Origin: Microbacteriaceae bacterium VKM Ac-2854
GTDB taxonomy: Bacteria; Actinomycetota; Actinomycetes; Actinomycetales; Microbacteriaceae
Length of the DNA stretch: 64,000 bases
Assembly: GCA_013205085.1 (NCBI GenBank)
Contig: JABMLH010000004.1
Location: forward strand, 62,001 to 126,000
Direction of reading: 5' to 3'
Shown: positions 7,858 through 16,093 of the stretch, in pieces
Numbering within the stretch: position 1 is the first letter of the stretch
How the letters are laid out: the number at the start of each line of letters is the position of its first letter
Made by a program: the position numbers and the translations under genes
The notes under the pieces: model-generated
Databases searched by the model: none
Told to the model about the DNA's origin: nothing
What the model saw: the letters and a program-made list of their open reading frames with translations, nothing else

Positions 7858-8115
7858 GCCTAACGCAGCGACGACGATGTCCGCGGACTCGAGGTCGTGC
7901 ACGGTGACCGCGCGTGGTACCCGGGCGCTGATGTCGAGTCCGATTCCCGCGACGGTCTCGGCGATCGCCGGGTTGACCTCGCCAGCGGGTGAGGGGCCGG
8001 CGAAGGTGGCGGTGTAGTCGTCACCGGCGAAGATCTCGAGCGGGGCGGCGCCGGGCTGGTCGCGGTCGGCGTTGTGCTGGCGGAGGAAGAGGACGGTCGG
8101 CTTGGCGTCGGTCAT
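7858..8115 (-). pseudogene. Arsenate reductase-like (LMW phosphatase fold) fragment without the catalytic Cys
   Basis: The frame begins MTDAKPTVLFLRQHNADRDQ and continues EVNPAIAETVAGIGLDIS and HDLESADIVVAALG, which is the ArsC/LMW-phosphatase layout. In working enzymes the P-loop reads like FVCVHNAGRSQ. Here the Cys is Arg, Gly is Asp and Ser is Asp, so neither phosphatase nor reductase chemistry should be possible. The C-terminal third is gone at the ISL3 junction near 7858. The start overlaps the end of an oxidoreductase remnant (ATGA), preserving an ancestral ars operon layout. Confidence 0.55.
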
Positions 8116-8346
8116 GCGGGGATCACGGCTCCGGAGTTGGTTCGGATCCAGCTCTGGCTGGCGATCTGCACGGGGCGTCCCACGGGGAGCCGAGCGGGGC
8201 CTGTAGAAGAGGTCGAGGTCGGAAACCTGCTCGATGGTGAGTCCGGCAAAGAGGGCGGTGGCGTAGGTGTCGACCGGTTTGGCGGTTTCGGTGCCGAGTC
8301 GGCCGACGAGTTGCGCGACTTCCAGATCGTCGTGCTCGCAGCCCTG
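8112..8346 (-). pseudogene. FAD-dependent disulphide oxidoreductase, C-terminal remnant
   Basis: The translated stretch DLEVAQLVGRLGTETAKPVD, TYATALFAGLTIEQVSDLDL, and, after a frameshift near 8206, VQIASQSWIRTNSGAVIPA matches the dimerisation end of pyridine nucleotide-disulphide oxidoreductases of the CoA-disulphide reductase type. Such flavoproteins occur in actinobacterial ars operons, which fits the overlapping ArsC-like fragment that follows. The nucleotide-binding parts are missing, so it is non-functional. Confidence 0.45.
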
Positions 8347-8413
8347 GTCGCGTCCGATTCGATCGTCGCCGTCGTCGTCCTCCTGATGATCCCTCGGGGA
8401 GACGTGGTGAGAC

Positions 8414-8707
8414 TCAGGCGAACTCTGCGAAGTCCCATTCCCCGGAGCCGTCCGACGCGGTAACCGTGACCGGAATCCCGGCGTCGGGAGCTTGAGTGAC
8501 GAGACGCAGTTGCGCCGCTGGTCCGACGAAGATCGACACCGTCGCATCTCCCGCGACGGGAACGTCGACGAATCCGCCCCCCGAGCGCACAGCTCGCTCG
8601 ACGACGTCGCGGAACTCGACGATCGACGCACTCTCGTCGAGCACATACGACCATCGCCCGCAGCTCAGCGTCGTGCGCGACCGCGCGCTTTGAGGCGTTT
8701 CCGGCAT
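8414..8707 (-). CDS. Hypothetical protein, 97 residues
   Basis: I do not recognise this protein. It is small, soluble and acidic, with a helical middle (ASIVEFRDVVERAVRSGGG) and a beta-rich second half (GFVDVPVAGDATVSIFVG, PVTVTASDGSGEWDFAEF). A clear ribosome site, AAGGGAAGGA, lies about seven bases before the ATG. It follows the thioester-domain gene on the same strand after a 92-base gap that contains a strong hairpin, so it may be expressed with it at a different level. Confidence 0.6.
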   Translation of the reverse strand: MPETPQSARSRTTLSCGRWSYVLDESASIVEFRDVVERAVRSGGGFVDVPVAGDATVSIFVGPAAQLRLVTQAPDAGIPVTVTASDGSGEWDFAEFA

Positions 8708-8742
8708 CTGGTGGTCCTTCCCTTCGACGCCCTTCCTGAAGC

Positions 8743-8795
8743 GGCACCGGTCCTGTTCGCGCGCCGCGATCGGGCGCGGGAAAAGGACCGGTGCC
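8743..8795 (-). terminator. Hairpin after the thioester-domain gene
   Basis: GGCACCGGTCCT (8743-8754) and AGGACCGGTGCC (8784-8795) are exact reverse complements just past the stop of the thioester-domain gene, with further GC-rich pairing inside the loop. There is no T-tract after the stem, so it may act as an mRNA-stabilising hairpin or partial terminator. Confidence 0.45.
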
Positions 8796-8799
8796 TGCG

Positions 8800-9789
8800 C
8801 TAGCTGACCGGGGTGGTCAGGATGAGTGTCTGCCGGTGATCCCCCGACGTGGGAGTGCCGCAATCGGTCTGCGCGACCGAGACAACGGTACCCACACCGA
8901 CGGTGCTGGTGTCGGCGTTCGCACCGTTCACGAGGTACCAGTACGCGGTCTGTGAGTCCGCGGTCTCCCAGTTCCAGGCGGAGTCGTAGCCGACATCGGT
9001 GTAGCGCCAGATGGCGTACTGGGCGGCTTCCAGCGCATCGTTGCGAGCGATGTTGGGAACACCGACGGCCGCGCCGAAGGCGGCGAGGCTGAGCGTCGGG
9101 TGGCTGTGCGCGAGCACCCACGCGACCTTAGCCTGCACCGTGCTGTCGCCCGTGTAGAGGTTGCTGCCGAGGAAGCTCGACGGGTCACCGAAGTGCGCGA
9201 CCGACGGCGTGCGGATGGTCTCGTTGTGCTCGATGCAGTACGCCCAGTTGTCCGGAGCACCGAGGTTGGCGGTGTCGGAGGGGTTGATGTACACGGGGAC
9301 GACGCCGGTGCCGCCGTAGCCCTGGCGTGAGGTCAGCCAGTTGCCGGTCACGGTGAGCGGCACGGTGGCGGTGGCGTTGGTCGACACGAGCAGACCGGTG
9401 GCGACGTACGCGCCGGGCTTCGACGCGGCCTTGACGCCGACGATGATGACTTCTCCGTTCGCATCGGAGATGAGCGTCTTCGGCGCCGTCGTCGTGTCCG
9501 ACCAGGAGAAGCCGGTCGGCAGGGTGACGACCACGGCCTGACCCGCGACGCCGGCGCCGTTCTGGCGCACGCTGAACTGGATGGTGCCGAAGGTCGTGCA
9601 GGTGCCTGCGGCGGCCGGGGCGGTTCCGGTGATGGTCGGTGGCGTGACGGAGGCGGCAGCACTCGGCGCGGTACCCGCCGCGATCACGACGGGGATCGTC
9701 CAGGCGGCGCCCTTGACGACGGTCCGACGGGCGGCAACCGCATCCGCAGGTGCGTTCTTGCTTTCAGGGGAATCGGGGAAATCGCTCAC
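8800..9789 (-). CDS. Exported thioester-domain (TQXA-type) surface protein
   Basis: A 329-residue exported protein. Residues 20-47 form a twin-arginine-like leader (ARRTVVKGAAWTIPVVIAAG, then APSAAAS). About 60-145 is an Ig-like domain (FGTIQFSVRQNGAGVAGQ) shared with the exported protein at 16094. About 150-329 resembles a thioester domain: Cys185 in NWAYCIEHNE and Gln257 in ALEAAQYAIWRYTD are the pair that forms an internal Cys-Gln thioester in Gram-positive adhesins, which then bond covalently to host or surface amines. There is no LPXTG motif or C-terminal membrane anchor, so attachment is unclear. GTG at 9789 follows an AAGAGAG ribosome site; a TTG at 9828 is less likely. Confidence 0.75.
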   Translation of the reverse strand: MSDFPDSPESKNAPADAVAARRTVVKGAAWTIPVVIAAGTAPSAAASVTPPTITGTAPAAAGTCTTFGTIQFSVRQNGAGVAGQAVVVTLPTGFSWSDTTTAPKTLISDANGEVIIVGVKAASKPGAYVATGLLVSTNATATVPLTVTGNWLTSRQGYGGTGVVPVYINPSDTANLGAPDNWAYCIEHNETIRTPSVAHFGDPSSFLGSNLYTGDSTVQAKVAWVLAHSHPTLSLAAFGAAVGVPNIARNDALEAAQYAIWRYTDVGYDSAWNWETADSQTAYWYLVNGANADTSTVGVGTVVSVAQTDCGTPTSGDHRQTLILTTPVS

Positions 9790-10353
9790 AGCGGCACTCT
9801 CTTTTTCGTTGTTATCGAAGGGGATCAAAACGGCTCACTAAAGGTCGCATGTTTGCTCCTTCGACATACATAGACGACCATAAAGACGCCTCTTTTCGAC
9901 GCGATCCGAGCGGGGCGAGTACGCAACTGGCGATAGCCGCAGATCGATCGTGGGCGTATGCGCAATCGGAGCGCCCCAGTCGATCGAGGCGCTCCGACAT
10001 TGAAGGTCCGGCACCGAGCTACCGACGAATACAGAGATGAACTATGCATGCCGAATCCGGGCGTCGGTTCCTCGGCGGTCGGGCAGACCTTGTTGCGGTC
10101 TGCGAGTGCCCACGCGTAGTTTCCGTAGGTCGTCTCGGTCGCGCCTACCCGCAGTTGCGCGGCAGTGCGGGCGAGATCTCCCGGATTGGAGGGGTTGAAG
10201 GATCGCCTCCGATAGCAAAGACGACAGACACGCGGACATCTGGCCTGAGACGCGCCGATCACGGTCGAGCGCGGCGGGGGATGTACTCGCTCTGGAAGCG
10301 TGGCTGATCACGCGACGCCACATCGCGTCCGTCCGAGCAGAGGAGCCGACCAC
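9790..10353. other. Long divergent intergenic region with a coding relic
   Basis: This 564-base gap separates two divergently transcribed exported-protein genes and should hold both promoters. A minus-strand relic between about 10053 and 10202 reads SFNPSNPGDLARTAAQLRVG then NYAWALADRNKVCPTAEEP, which looks like real coding sequence but matches no family I can name. GAGCGCC and GGCGCTC at about 9969-9996 form a short inverted repeat. Ribosome site AGAGGAG at 10339-10345 serves the gene at 10354. Confidence 0.4.
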
Positions 10354-10947
10354 ATGTCCGAGTCCGAGCAGTACCCGTCACGTCGATCCCTCACCCGAGC
10401 CGCCGCCTGGACTGTTCCGGCGGTGACGATGGCGATCGCCGCTCCATCGGCGTCCGCATCGGGAACACCGATGACACCGAACCAGGTGGCGCACTGGGGG
10501 TCGATGCCGTACGTCCCTCTTGCGCTGGACGATGTGCTCTGGCAGACGATCTCGTTCACGGTCGCGAACTTTGAGGCGCCCACCACGTCCGGACTGCTCG
10601 TGCTGACCTGGGTCGACGTCAGCAACCTCGAGATCGAGTTCGACAACACCCTGACGGACTTCACGATCGTGCAGCCCGGCAGCGGCAACCCCGACTACGT
10701 GATTCCCGTCGAGAACGGCCTCTGGACTTACACAAACGACGGCACGAATGCGTACTTCACGACCAACTACGTGCTCGAACCCGGCTTCAGCATGCAACTG
10801 CCCAACCAGATGAACATCGGCATTCGGGTCCGCGCCGTGCCCAACCCGACGGCATCCGCGGTGACATCGAATCTGTTCCTCCGGGACTCGATCACCACCG
10901 ACGGATCGCCTGTACCGTTCCCCTTCACCTTCACCGTCACACCCTGA
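10354..10947 (+). CDS. Exported protein with twin-arginine-like leader, 197 residues
   Basis: The leader SRRSLTRAAAWTVPAVTMAI followed by AAPSASAS is the same type as in the exported genes at 8800, 16094 and 17674. The mature part is beta-rich and aromatic (WQTISFTVANFEAP, LLVLTWVDVSNLEIEFD, TNYVLEPGFSMQLPNQMNIG), like a single extracellular beta-sandwich, and has no Cys, LPXTG or C-terminal membrane segment. A ribosome site AGAGGAG precedes the ATG. It diverges from the thioester-protein gene. Function is not recognised; a secreted or wall-associated structural role is a guess from the neighbours. Confidence 0.65.
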   Translation: MSESEQYPSRRSLTRAAAWTVPAVTMAIAAPSASASGTPMTPNQVAHWGSMPYVPLALDDVLWQTISFTVANFEAPTTSGLLVLTWVDVSNLEIEFDNTLTDFTIVQPGSGNPDYVIPVENGLWTYTNDGTNAYFTTNYVLEPGFSMQLPNQMNIGIRVRAVPNPTASAVTSNLFLRDSITTDGSPVPFPFTFTVTP

Positions 10948-11056
10948 CACCGGGATAGAGAGGCGGGCGCAGATCGATCGGCCATCGCCCGCGGCGCGGC
11001 GAAGATGAGCACGCCGCCCCATCCGGCAGACGGTCACCATGCCGCGCGAGCACGCA

Positions 11057-12019
11057 TCACGCTGCCCGACCCAACGGAGATACGATCCGGTCGTCGCGGA
11101 GTGCTGCGACGAAGGACCGTGTGCGGTCGGACTCGGTGTACCGCTTCATCGAGGCCCGCATCGACCGGACGCTCACGAAGCCCGCTGCGCGAGCGATCGA
11201 TTCCAGCTCGACTCGACGGGTCACCGAGTGTCCGTCGAGCATACGCATCGCGAGTTGCGTCCTGACACTCGCCAGATAGCGCATCGGAGTCGTACCGGCA
11301 TGACGGAACACCCGCTGCACGTACGGTTTCGAGACCCCGAGCGTACGGCTCAGTTCGTCCATCGAGAATGTCGGATCCGTGGCAGCCGTTTGGATGAGCG
11401 TGACCGCACGAGTCAACAGGTCGCGCTCGGCTGAGGTCGTCCCTTTCGGTCGCGCGAGGTCCGCCTGATCGATGACGGCTGAGACGATCGATTCGATCGC
11501 GGATTGGAGGTGCATCACTTGGCCCGACGCCGCGGCGTCGGAGGTAGCGATCACCGGGGTGACCAAGGCCAGCAGAACTCGACGGAGTTCCCGTGCCGCC
11601 TGGTCCGCGCCGGGCAGGAACCGGGTGCTGTGGTCGACGGTGTGCAACCGGGACCAACTCGACTGGACGACGAGCACGGTGACCGCACCCATCGGTTCGA
11701 TTTCCAGCGAAGTTCCCTTCTCGGTGAGGAGGATCGTGCCCTGACGGAGGATTCTGGGCACCCCGTCGTCGGCTCGGGCCTTCGCCTGACCCGACACGAG
11801 CATCGCGAGGAAGTACATCGCCGATCGTTCCGCCGGAGTCGATCGAGCCGGTGTAGACGTACGCGTCAGAGAAACGGTGAATCTATCCGTGCGGAACTCG
11901 CGGGTGAGGACTTCGACCTCTCCGGCGTCCGCTGCGAAGGTCCAACCCCTGTCGGCCGCCCACGCGTGGGCCTGTGCCCCGCGATACACATCGGTGAGCA
12001 CGTCGGCGAAGCCGGGCAT
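11057..12019 (-). CDS. AraC-family transcriptional regulator
   Basis: A 320-residue regulator with an N-terminal cupin-like sensing region (residues about 30-170) and a C-terminal double helix-turn-helix of the AraC type (TFSMDELSRTLGVSKPYVQR and AGTTPMRYLASVRTQLAMRM, then ELESIARAAGFVSVRSMRAS). The ATG at 12019 has GGAGG six bases upstream, better than other in-frame starts. It is paralogous to the AraC gene at 14362, sharing the LGVSKPY.QR.FR.AGTTP recognition region. It probably controls one or more exported-protein genes of the island; the ligand is unknown. Confidence 0.8.
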   Translation of the reverse strand: MPGFADVLTDVYRGAQAHAWAADRGWTFAADAGEVEVLTREFRTDRFTVSLTRTSTPARSTPAERSAMYFLAMLVSGQAKARADDGVPRILRQGTILLTEKGTSLEIEPMGAVTVLVVQSSWSRLHTVDHSTRFLPGADQAARELRRVLLALVTPVIATSDAAASGQVMHLQSAIESIVSAVIDQADLARPKGTTSAERDLLTRAVTLIQTAATDPTFSMDELSRTLGVSKPYVQRVFRHAGTTPMRYLASVRTQLAMRMLDGHSVTRRVELESIARAAGFVSVRSMRASMKRYTESDRTRSFVAALRDDRIVSPLGRAA

Positions 12020-12129
12020 CCCTACCTCCATCCTTCGGGCAGACGTGCCCGTCGGTGGAGGGAGTTCGAACCTCAAGAAAAGTGTCGCGACGAATCAGAA
12101 GTTTTCTTCCGGCACGATCCGGGTTCTCG

Positions 12130-13926
12130 TCACGGGTCGACGATCTCGAACTGCGGCTCATCGACCCACGGGTCGAAGATGCCGGCCGAGGCCCAGATCG
12201 TGCTGGTCTTCTCGGGCCCGAAGTACTCCCCGTCGCACACGGCCAAGTGCATGCCGTAGACGCCGGAAGTGATGAACCGGATCCGTCGTTGGGCGTAGCC
12301 CTGCTCGTCCGTCTGGATCGTCGCGGTCTGACCGGTGTCCGACGCCAGACAGACGGTCGAGGACGGGGCGGCGGTGACCGAGAAGAGGGTTCCCTGAATC
12401 CCTTCCTCGGATTCGCGATCCACGAGGAGCCCATCATCCAGCCCCTCGACGACAAGCTCGCTGATCTCGAACGTGACGGCACTGGCAGGAGTGGTCGTTC
12501 CATCCTCCGCGATCGTCCACACCGTCGCCGTGTGTTGACCGGCGGGCAGACCGAGCGGACGCAGGTCGTAGCTCCAGCCTTCTTCGGTCGCCGTCGTGAG
12601 GTACAGATCACCGTCGACGTCGATCGCGACCTGCGTGCCGGCATCGGCCTCGCCGCCGAGGGAGGGCGCGAGGTAGGCCGTTGACGGATAACTCGCCTCG
12701 ACGAACGGGCGGGTGTCGTCCGGCCCGTCGCCCGGAACAGGGACGGTATCGGGGTCGACGGGCTCCGGCGGAGTCGGCAGCGGCAGCGGGTAGTCCGGAA
12801 GGGAATCGGCCGACTGCTGCTGCAGCAGGATGTCCGTCGCCGGATCCGGACCGCTGGTCGGCGCCGGTGTGGGCGTTGCGTCGACGACCAACGGCGCGGA
12901 ATCAACCGTGACCACCTCGGTGTCCTGACTCTCTGCCGAGTCGGACTGATCCGTCGAGGTCGGCGGCGGCGCTTCATCCTGACCGACCGCCGCGGGCGGC
13001 GGCGTCGGCCCGGGCACCAGCGGCGCAACCAACAGGCCCACGCCGAGAATGCCGCTGACGACGGTCGCGGCTCCGGCGATGACGAATCCCAGACCGATCG
13101 CGCTCGCAACAGCGACGGTGCCGACCGGCGCTGATGCCGCCGGCAGCACCACGCCGAGCGCGGCGAATCCGCCGGTGATGAGCAGCGCACCCTTCCGGCG
13201 GCTACGGAACGCAGCGTTAGCGCTCGAATACGCCTCCGCACACGACGCGCAGGTGCGGAGGTGACTCTGCGCGGAGAGTCGAGTCGACGCGGGGACCGTG
13301 CCCATGACCAGCCCCGGGATCTGGGCGGCGATGTGACCGTCGGTTTCGCGAAGCGCCGCAGGGATCTGCTGCTTCAGCCATTCCTCGCGCAGTCCGGCCT
13401 GCGCCCGGCGGTACAGGACGGACACGGCATTGGGTCGCAGCCCGAACTCGGCCGCGATCGCCGGGCGCCGCCTGCCCTCGATCTCCGTCAGCCAGAGCAC
13501 CCGCTGCCAACGCTCGGGCAGCGCCTCGAACGCCCGCAGAAGGGTCCGCGCCTCCTCGGCGGATTCCACTGCAGACGTCGCGTCGCCGTCGGCCGCAGTC
13601 TCCTCCCAATCGGGTTCGAGGACGTAGCGGTTGCTCTCACGCTGCCACCGCTGGGCGGTGTTGCGCATCACCGTGAAGAGGTACGCGCGGAAGGCGGACG
13701 TCGGGCCGCCCCCGGCGGTGACCTGATGGTAGACGGCGAGGAACGCTTCGGCGGCGAGGTCTTCTGCCTGCCGAGGAGCCGTACGCCGCGCAAAGCGAAG
13801 TGCCGCACCGATGTGCCGACTCCACAGTTCTTGATAGGCATGGCTATCGCTTTCACGAAGCAGGCTCAGTAATTCTTCGTCCGAGAGTCCCGCATGGAGG
13901 GAAACGGCAGTACCAGCCTTGGGCAT
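12130..13926 (-). CDS. ECF sigma factor fused to a zinc-finger anti-sigma-like, membrane-anchored extracellular domain
   Basis: A 598-residue fusion. Residues about 18-95 are sigma region 2 (AEDLAAEAFLAVYHQV) and about 125-185 sigma region 4 (ALPERWQRVLWLTEIEGRRR). Then HLRTCASC at 222-229 gives the HxxxCxxC zinc motif of anti-sigma factors. Hydrophobic segments at about 247-300 anchor it, followed by a Pro/Thr/Asp-rich linker (about 303-410) and an extracellular beta-rich part (GTQVAIDVDGDLYLTTATEE). A signal could thus be sensed outside and passed to sigma, perhaps by proteolysis. ATG at 13926 has AAGGGAT upstream. It lies between two AraC genes among the exported-protein genes and is a natural candidate regulator for them. 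Fused ECF sigma factors are known in actinobacteria. Confidence 0.8.
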   Translation of the reverse strand: MPKAGTAVSLHAGLSDEELLSLLRESDSHAYQELWSRHIGAALRFARRTAPRQAEDLAAEAFLAVYHQVTAGGGPTSAFRAYLFTVMRNTAQRWQRESNRYVLEPDWEETAADGDATSAVESAEEARTLLRAFEALPERWQRVLWLTEIEGRRRPAIAAEFGLRPNAVSVLYRRAQAGLREEWLKQQIPAALRETDGHIAAQIPGLVMGTVPASTRLSAQSHLRTCASCAEAYSSANAAFRSRRKGALLITGGFAALGVVLPAASAPVGTVAVASAIGLGFVIAGAATVVSGILGVGLLVAPLVPGPTPPPAAVGQDEAPPPTSTDQSDSAESQDTEVVTVDSAPLVVDATPTPAPTSGPDPATDILLQQQSADSLPDYPLPLPTPPEPVDPDTVPVPGDGPDDTRPFVEASYPSTAYLAPSLGGEADAGTQVAIDVDGDLYLTTATEEGWSYDLRPLGLPAGQHTATVWTIAEDGTTTPASAVTFEISELVVEGLDDGLLVDRESEEGIQGTLFSVTAAPSSTVCLASDTGQTATIQTDEQGYAQRRIRFITSGVYGMHLAVCDGEYFGPEKTSTIWASAGIFDPWVDEPQFEIVDP

Positions 13927-14361
13927 GCGCGATCCCTTCACGGTGAAATCCCGGAAGCGCGCGAAGCTCGCGGGATGGAGCCACATGAGAATATCGGCAA
14001 AAGTACGCGTATCGGCCAGCGATCGCAGCTACGTCATTCGCAGGCATCGCTTCGAACGCGAAACGCGCCCATCATCGACGCGAAACGCGCCTGAATAGAA
14101 CTCAGAACTGATCGGGCCTCGGATATCGATGCCGCGTTCCAGCATCGCCTCTATTACGGCGGCGATGATTCCACGTCCTCTCGCTGCGCTCCGCAAGCAA
14201 GATCGATGACGTATTCGCTTCGGCACTGAAGCTGCGCGCAGCTCGCTCGAGCGTATGGTCCGAAGTCGGTGAAGCGTCGGATCGAATCGTGCATCGTCCG
14301 CACCGCCTGAACCCCGCCGCCCGGGCGGTGCTCAGGCGTGACGACGTCATCGTGACTGCTT
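13927..14361. other. Intergenic region with a short direct repeat
   Basis: No coding region is convincing in these 435 bases. GCGAAACGCGCC occurs twice (14058-14069 and 14081-14092), 23 bases apart, about 135 bases upstream of the sigma-fusion start. Such spacing, near two DNA turns, would suit a regulator binding on one face of the helix, perhaps an AraC protein. This is inference from spacing only. Confidence 0.3.
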
Positions 14362-15330
14362 TTACGATAGCCGGCGGATCACGTCGCGCATCGTGCGCGC
14401 GTTGGGGAATCCGCTTTGACGGGCGATGTTCTCCATCGCTTCTCGACCGCCGCGCCGATCCGCCGCGATGAGCTGCTGGGCTCGCGTTGCACGTGCACGG
14501 TGCAGAGCCTGCAGCGGAGTCGTTCCCGCGACTCGAAACGCGCGCTGAAGGTAAGGCTTTGACACGGCGAGTTCGTTCGCGATCGCTTCCAGAGAGAATG
14601 ACGGATCGGAGAAGCGAGTGCCGATCAAAGTGGTGGCGCGGCGGAACAGGGCCCGCTCTGCGGGTGAACCGGGGTAGTCCGGCTCCATGTCGGCTTCGAG
14701 AACGACCGCCGCCAACGCGGCCTCGATCGACATCTCGAAGTAAGGAAACCCCGTCATCGTCGGCTCGATGGGCGAGTTCAGCAGCGCGGTCACGATGGAT
14801 GCCAACACGGCCCGTGCGCCATTCAATTCCGACGCGGAATGCAACACCCGATGGAAGGAGACCTCGGCCGGCACTCGAGCCGCACGAGTCTCGATCTGGA
14901 TGAAAGCGGTCGGCTCCGTGGTTCGCAGCTCCAGCGCAACCGAAGGCTCGGAAAGCAAGAGGGCCCCGACCTCGAACGGCGCTTCACCGGTGTCGGGATC
15001 CTTGACTGATCCCACGCCTTCGATGACAAGCGAAGCCTCCACCACACCAGCCACGTTCGGATCTACTCGACGAGTCAGGGCCATCGGCGTCGACCAGAAG
15101 CGTCGAACCGTGAAGTCCCCGTTCGTGATCTCGTCTCCGAAAAGCTGGAGCCCACGGGCATCCGAATACACGTCCCACCCACGCGCCGCAAGCCAGTCAA
15201 CCGCTCCGCTGCCGACCTGCGACACGTTCCGTTCTGCCGCACGCAGCATGGATGCACGCGCAGAAGCGCCGTACCGGGCTGGGGCGTATCCGACGGTCTC
15301 TGGTGCCGGATGTGTATCTTCGATCGACAT
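14362..15330 (-). CDS. AraC-family transcriptional regulator (paralogue)
   Basis: A 322-residue regulator with an N-terminal sensing region (LFGDEITNGDFTVRRFWST) and a C-terminal AraC double helix-turn-helix (SFSLEAIANELAVSKPYLQR, VAGTTPLQALHRARATRAQQ, ENIARQSGFPNARTMRDVIR). It resembles the AraC protein at 11057 in both size and recognition helices, so the island carries a duplicated regulator. A perfect 25-bp palindrome lies about 120 bases upstream and may be its control site. It reads on the same strand as the sigma fusion, with a 435-base gap between. Confidence 0.8.
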   Translation of the reverse strand: MSIEDTHPAPETVGYAPARYGASARASMLRAAERNVSQVGSGAVDWLAARGWDVYSDARGLQLFGDEITNGDFTVRRFWSTPMALTRRVDPNVAGVVEASLVIEGVGSVKDPDTGEAPFEVGALLLSEPSVALELRTTEPTAFIQIETRAARVPAEVSFHRVLHSASELNGARAVLASIVTALLNSPIEPTMTGFPYFEMSIEAALAAVVLEADMEPDYPGSPAERALFRRATTLIGTRFSDPSFSLEAIANELAVSKPYLQRAFRVAGTTPLQALHRARATRAQQLIAADRRGGREAMENIARQSGFPNARTMRDVIRRLS

Positions 15331-15648
15331 CGAGGCAAGGTTCCACCGTCGCCTGCCGCCTCAGCCCTGATGAACGCGATAAGAGCCGAATCCGGCCGCC
15401 CGACGAAACCAGGCGCGACAACCCGTCAAGGTTTCCTCGTGTCCTTCTGCGACACGTCGCGACGCGACGTGTCGACGGCGACGACATGGCGCTGATGCGT
15501 TCAGCGGTGCGAAAACGGCCCTGTCTGACCACCCCCGCTACTTTCTTCATGCCCGCTGTAGGAGTGATCCTGGTGTGGGTCGGCATACTGGGCTGCACAT
15601 GACGGTTTGCCCCCTGTCGCAAGTATGATCCGCGCGGTGCTGTCAGCC
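15331..15648. other. Intergenic region upstream of the second AraC gene
   Basis: About 320 bases without a supported gene. It contains the palindrome at 15450-15474 and then sequence running into an IS110 fragment. I see no promoter that I would place with confidence. Confidence 0.3.
15450..15474. promoter_or_regulatory. Perfect 25-bp palindrome, candidate operator
   Basis: CGACACGTCGCG (15450-15461) and CGCGACGTGTCG (15463-15474) are exact reverse complements around a single A. The site lies 120 bases upstream of the AraC gene start at 15330. Dyads with almost no spacer usually mark dimer binding sites rather than terminators, and there is no adjacent T-tract. Confidence 0.45.
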
Positions 15649-15909
15649 ACCGCCGGCCACCTCGCCTCCTACGCCGGACTCGCACCCGTAACCCGACGAT
15701 CCGGATCCTCGATCCGCGGCGAACACGCATCCCGACGCGGGAACAAGCTCCTCAAACGCACCATATTCCTCTCCGCGTTCGCCGCCCTCCGAGACACTGC
15801 TTCCCTCGTCAACTACGACCGCAAGAACGTGCAAGGCAAACGCCACAACGAAGCCTTCATCGCCTTCGTCCGACGACTTTCAGGTCGAAAATGCGCATTA
15901 AACGAGTGA
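15649..15909 (+). pseudogene. IS110-family transposase, C-terminal remnant
   Basis: The frame gives the typical end of an IS110 transposase: ATAGHLASYAGLAPVTRRSG, SSIRGEHASRRGNKLLKR, and LVNYDRKNVQGKRHNEAFIA. The N-terminal catalytic DEDD domain is absent and the extreme C terminus is altered. It is a passive fragment adding to the mobile debris in the island. Confidence 0.7.
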
Positions 15910-16093
15910 GATTGATACGCCATACGCTCCAATGCTACCTACGCTGTCGATTCCCGGCTCGCGCGCTGAGAGATTCGCCGTATCGCCGCGCGGTACCTCC
16001 GCGTTCTCACCCAGCGCCCGGCTGGCTGCCTTCGGTGCACATGACGAGGCTCCTCTACGAGGAATGTGCGTAAACAAGAACTAAGGGGTCACA

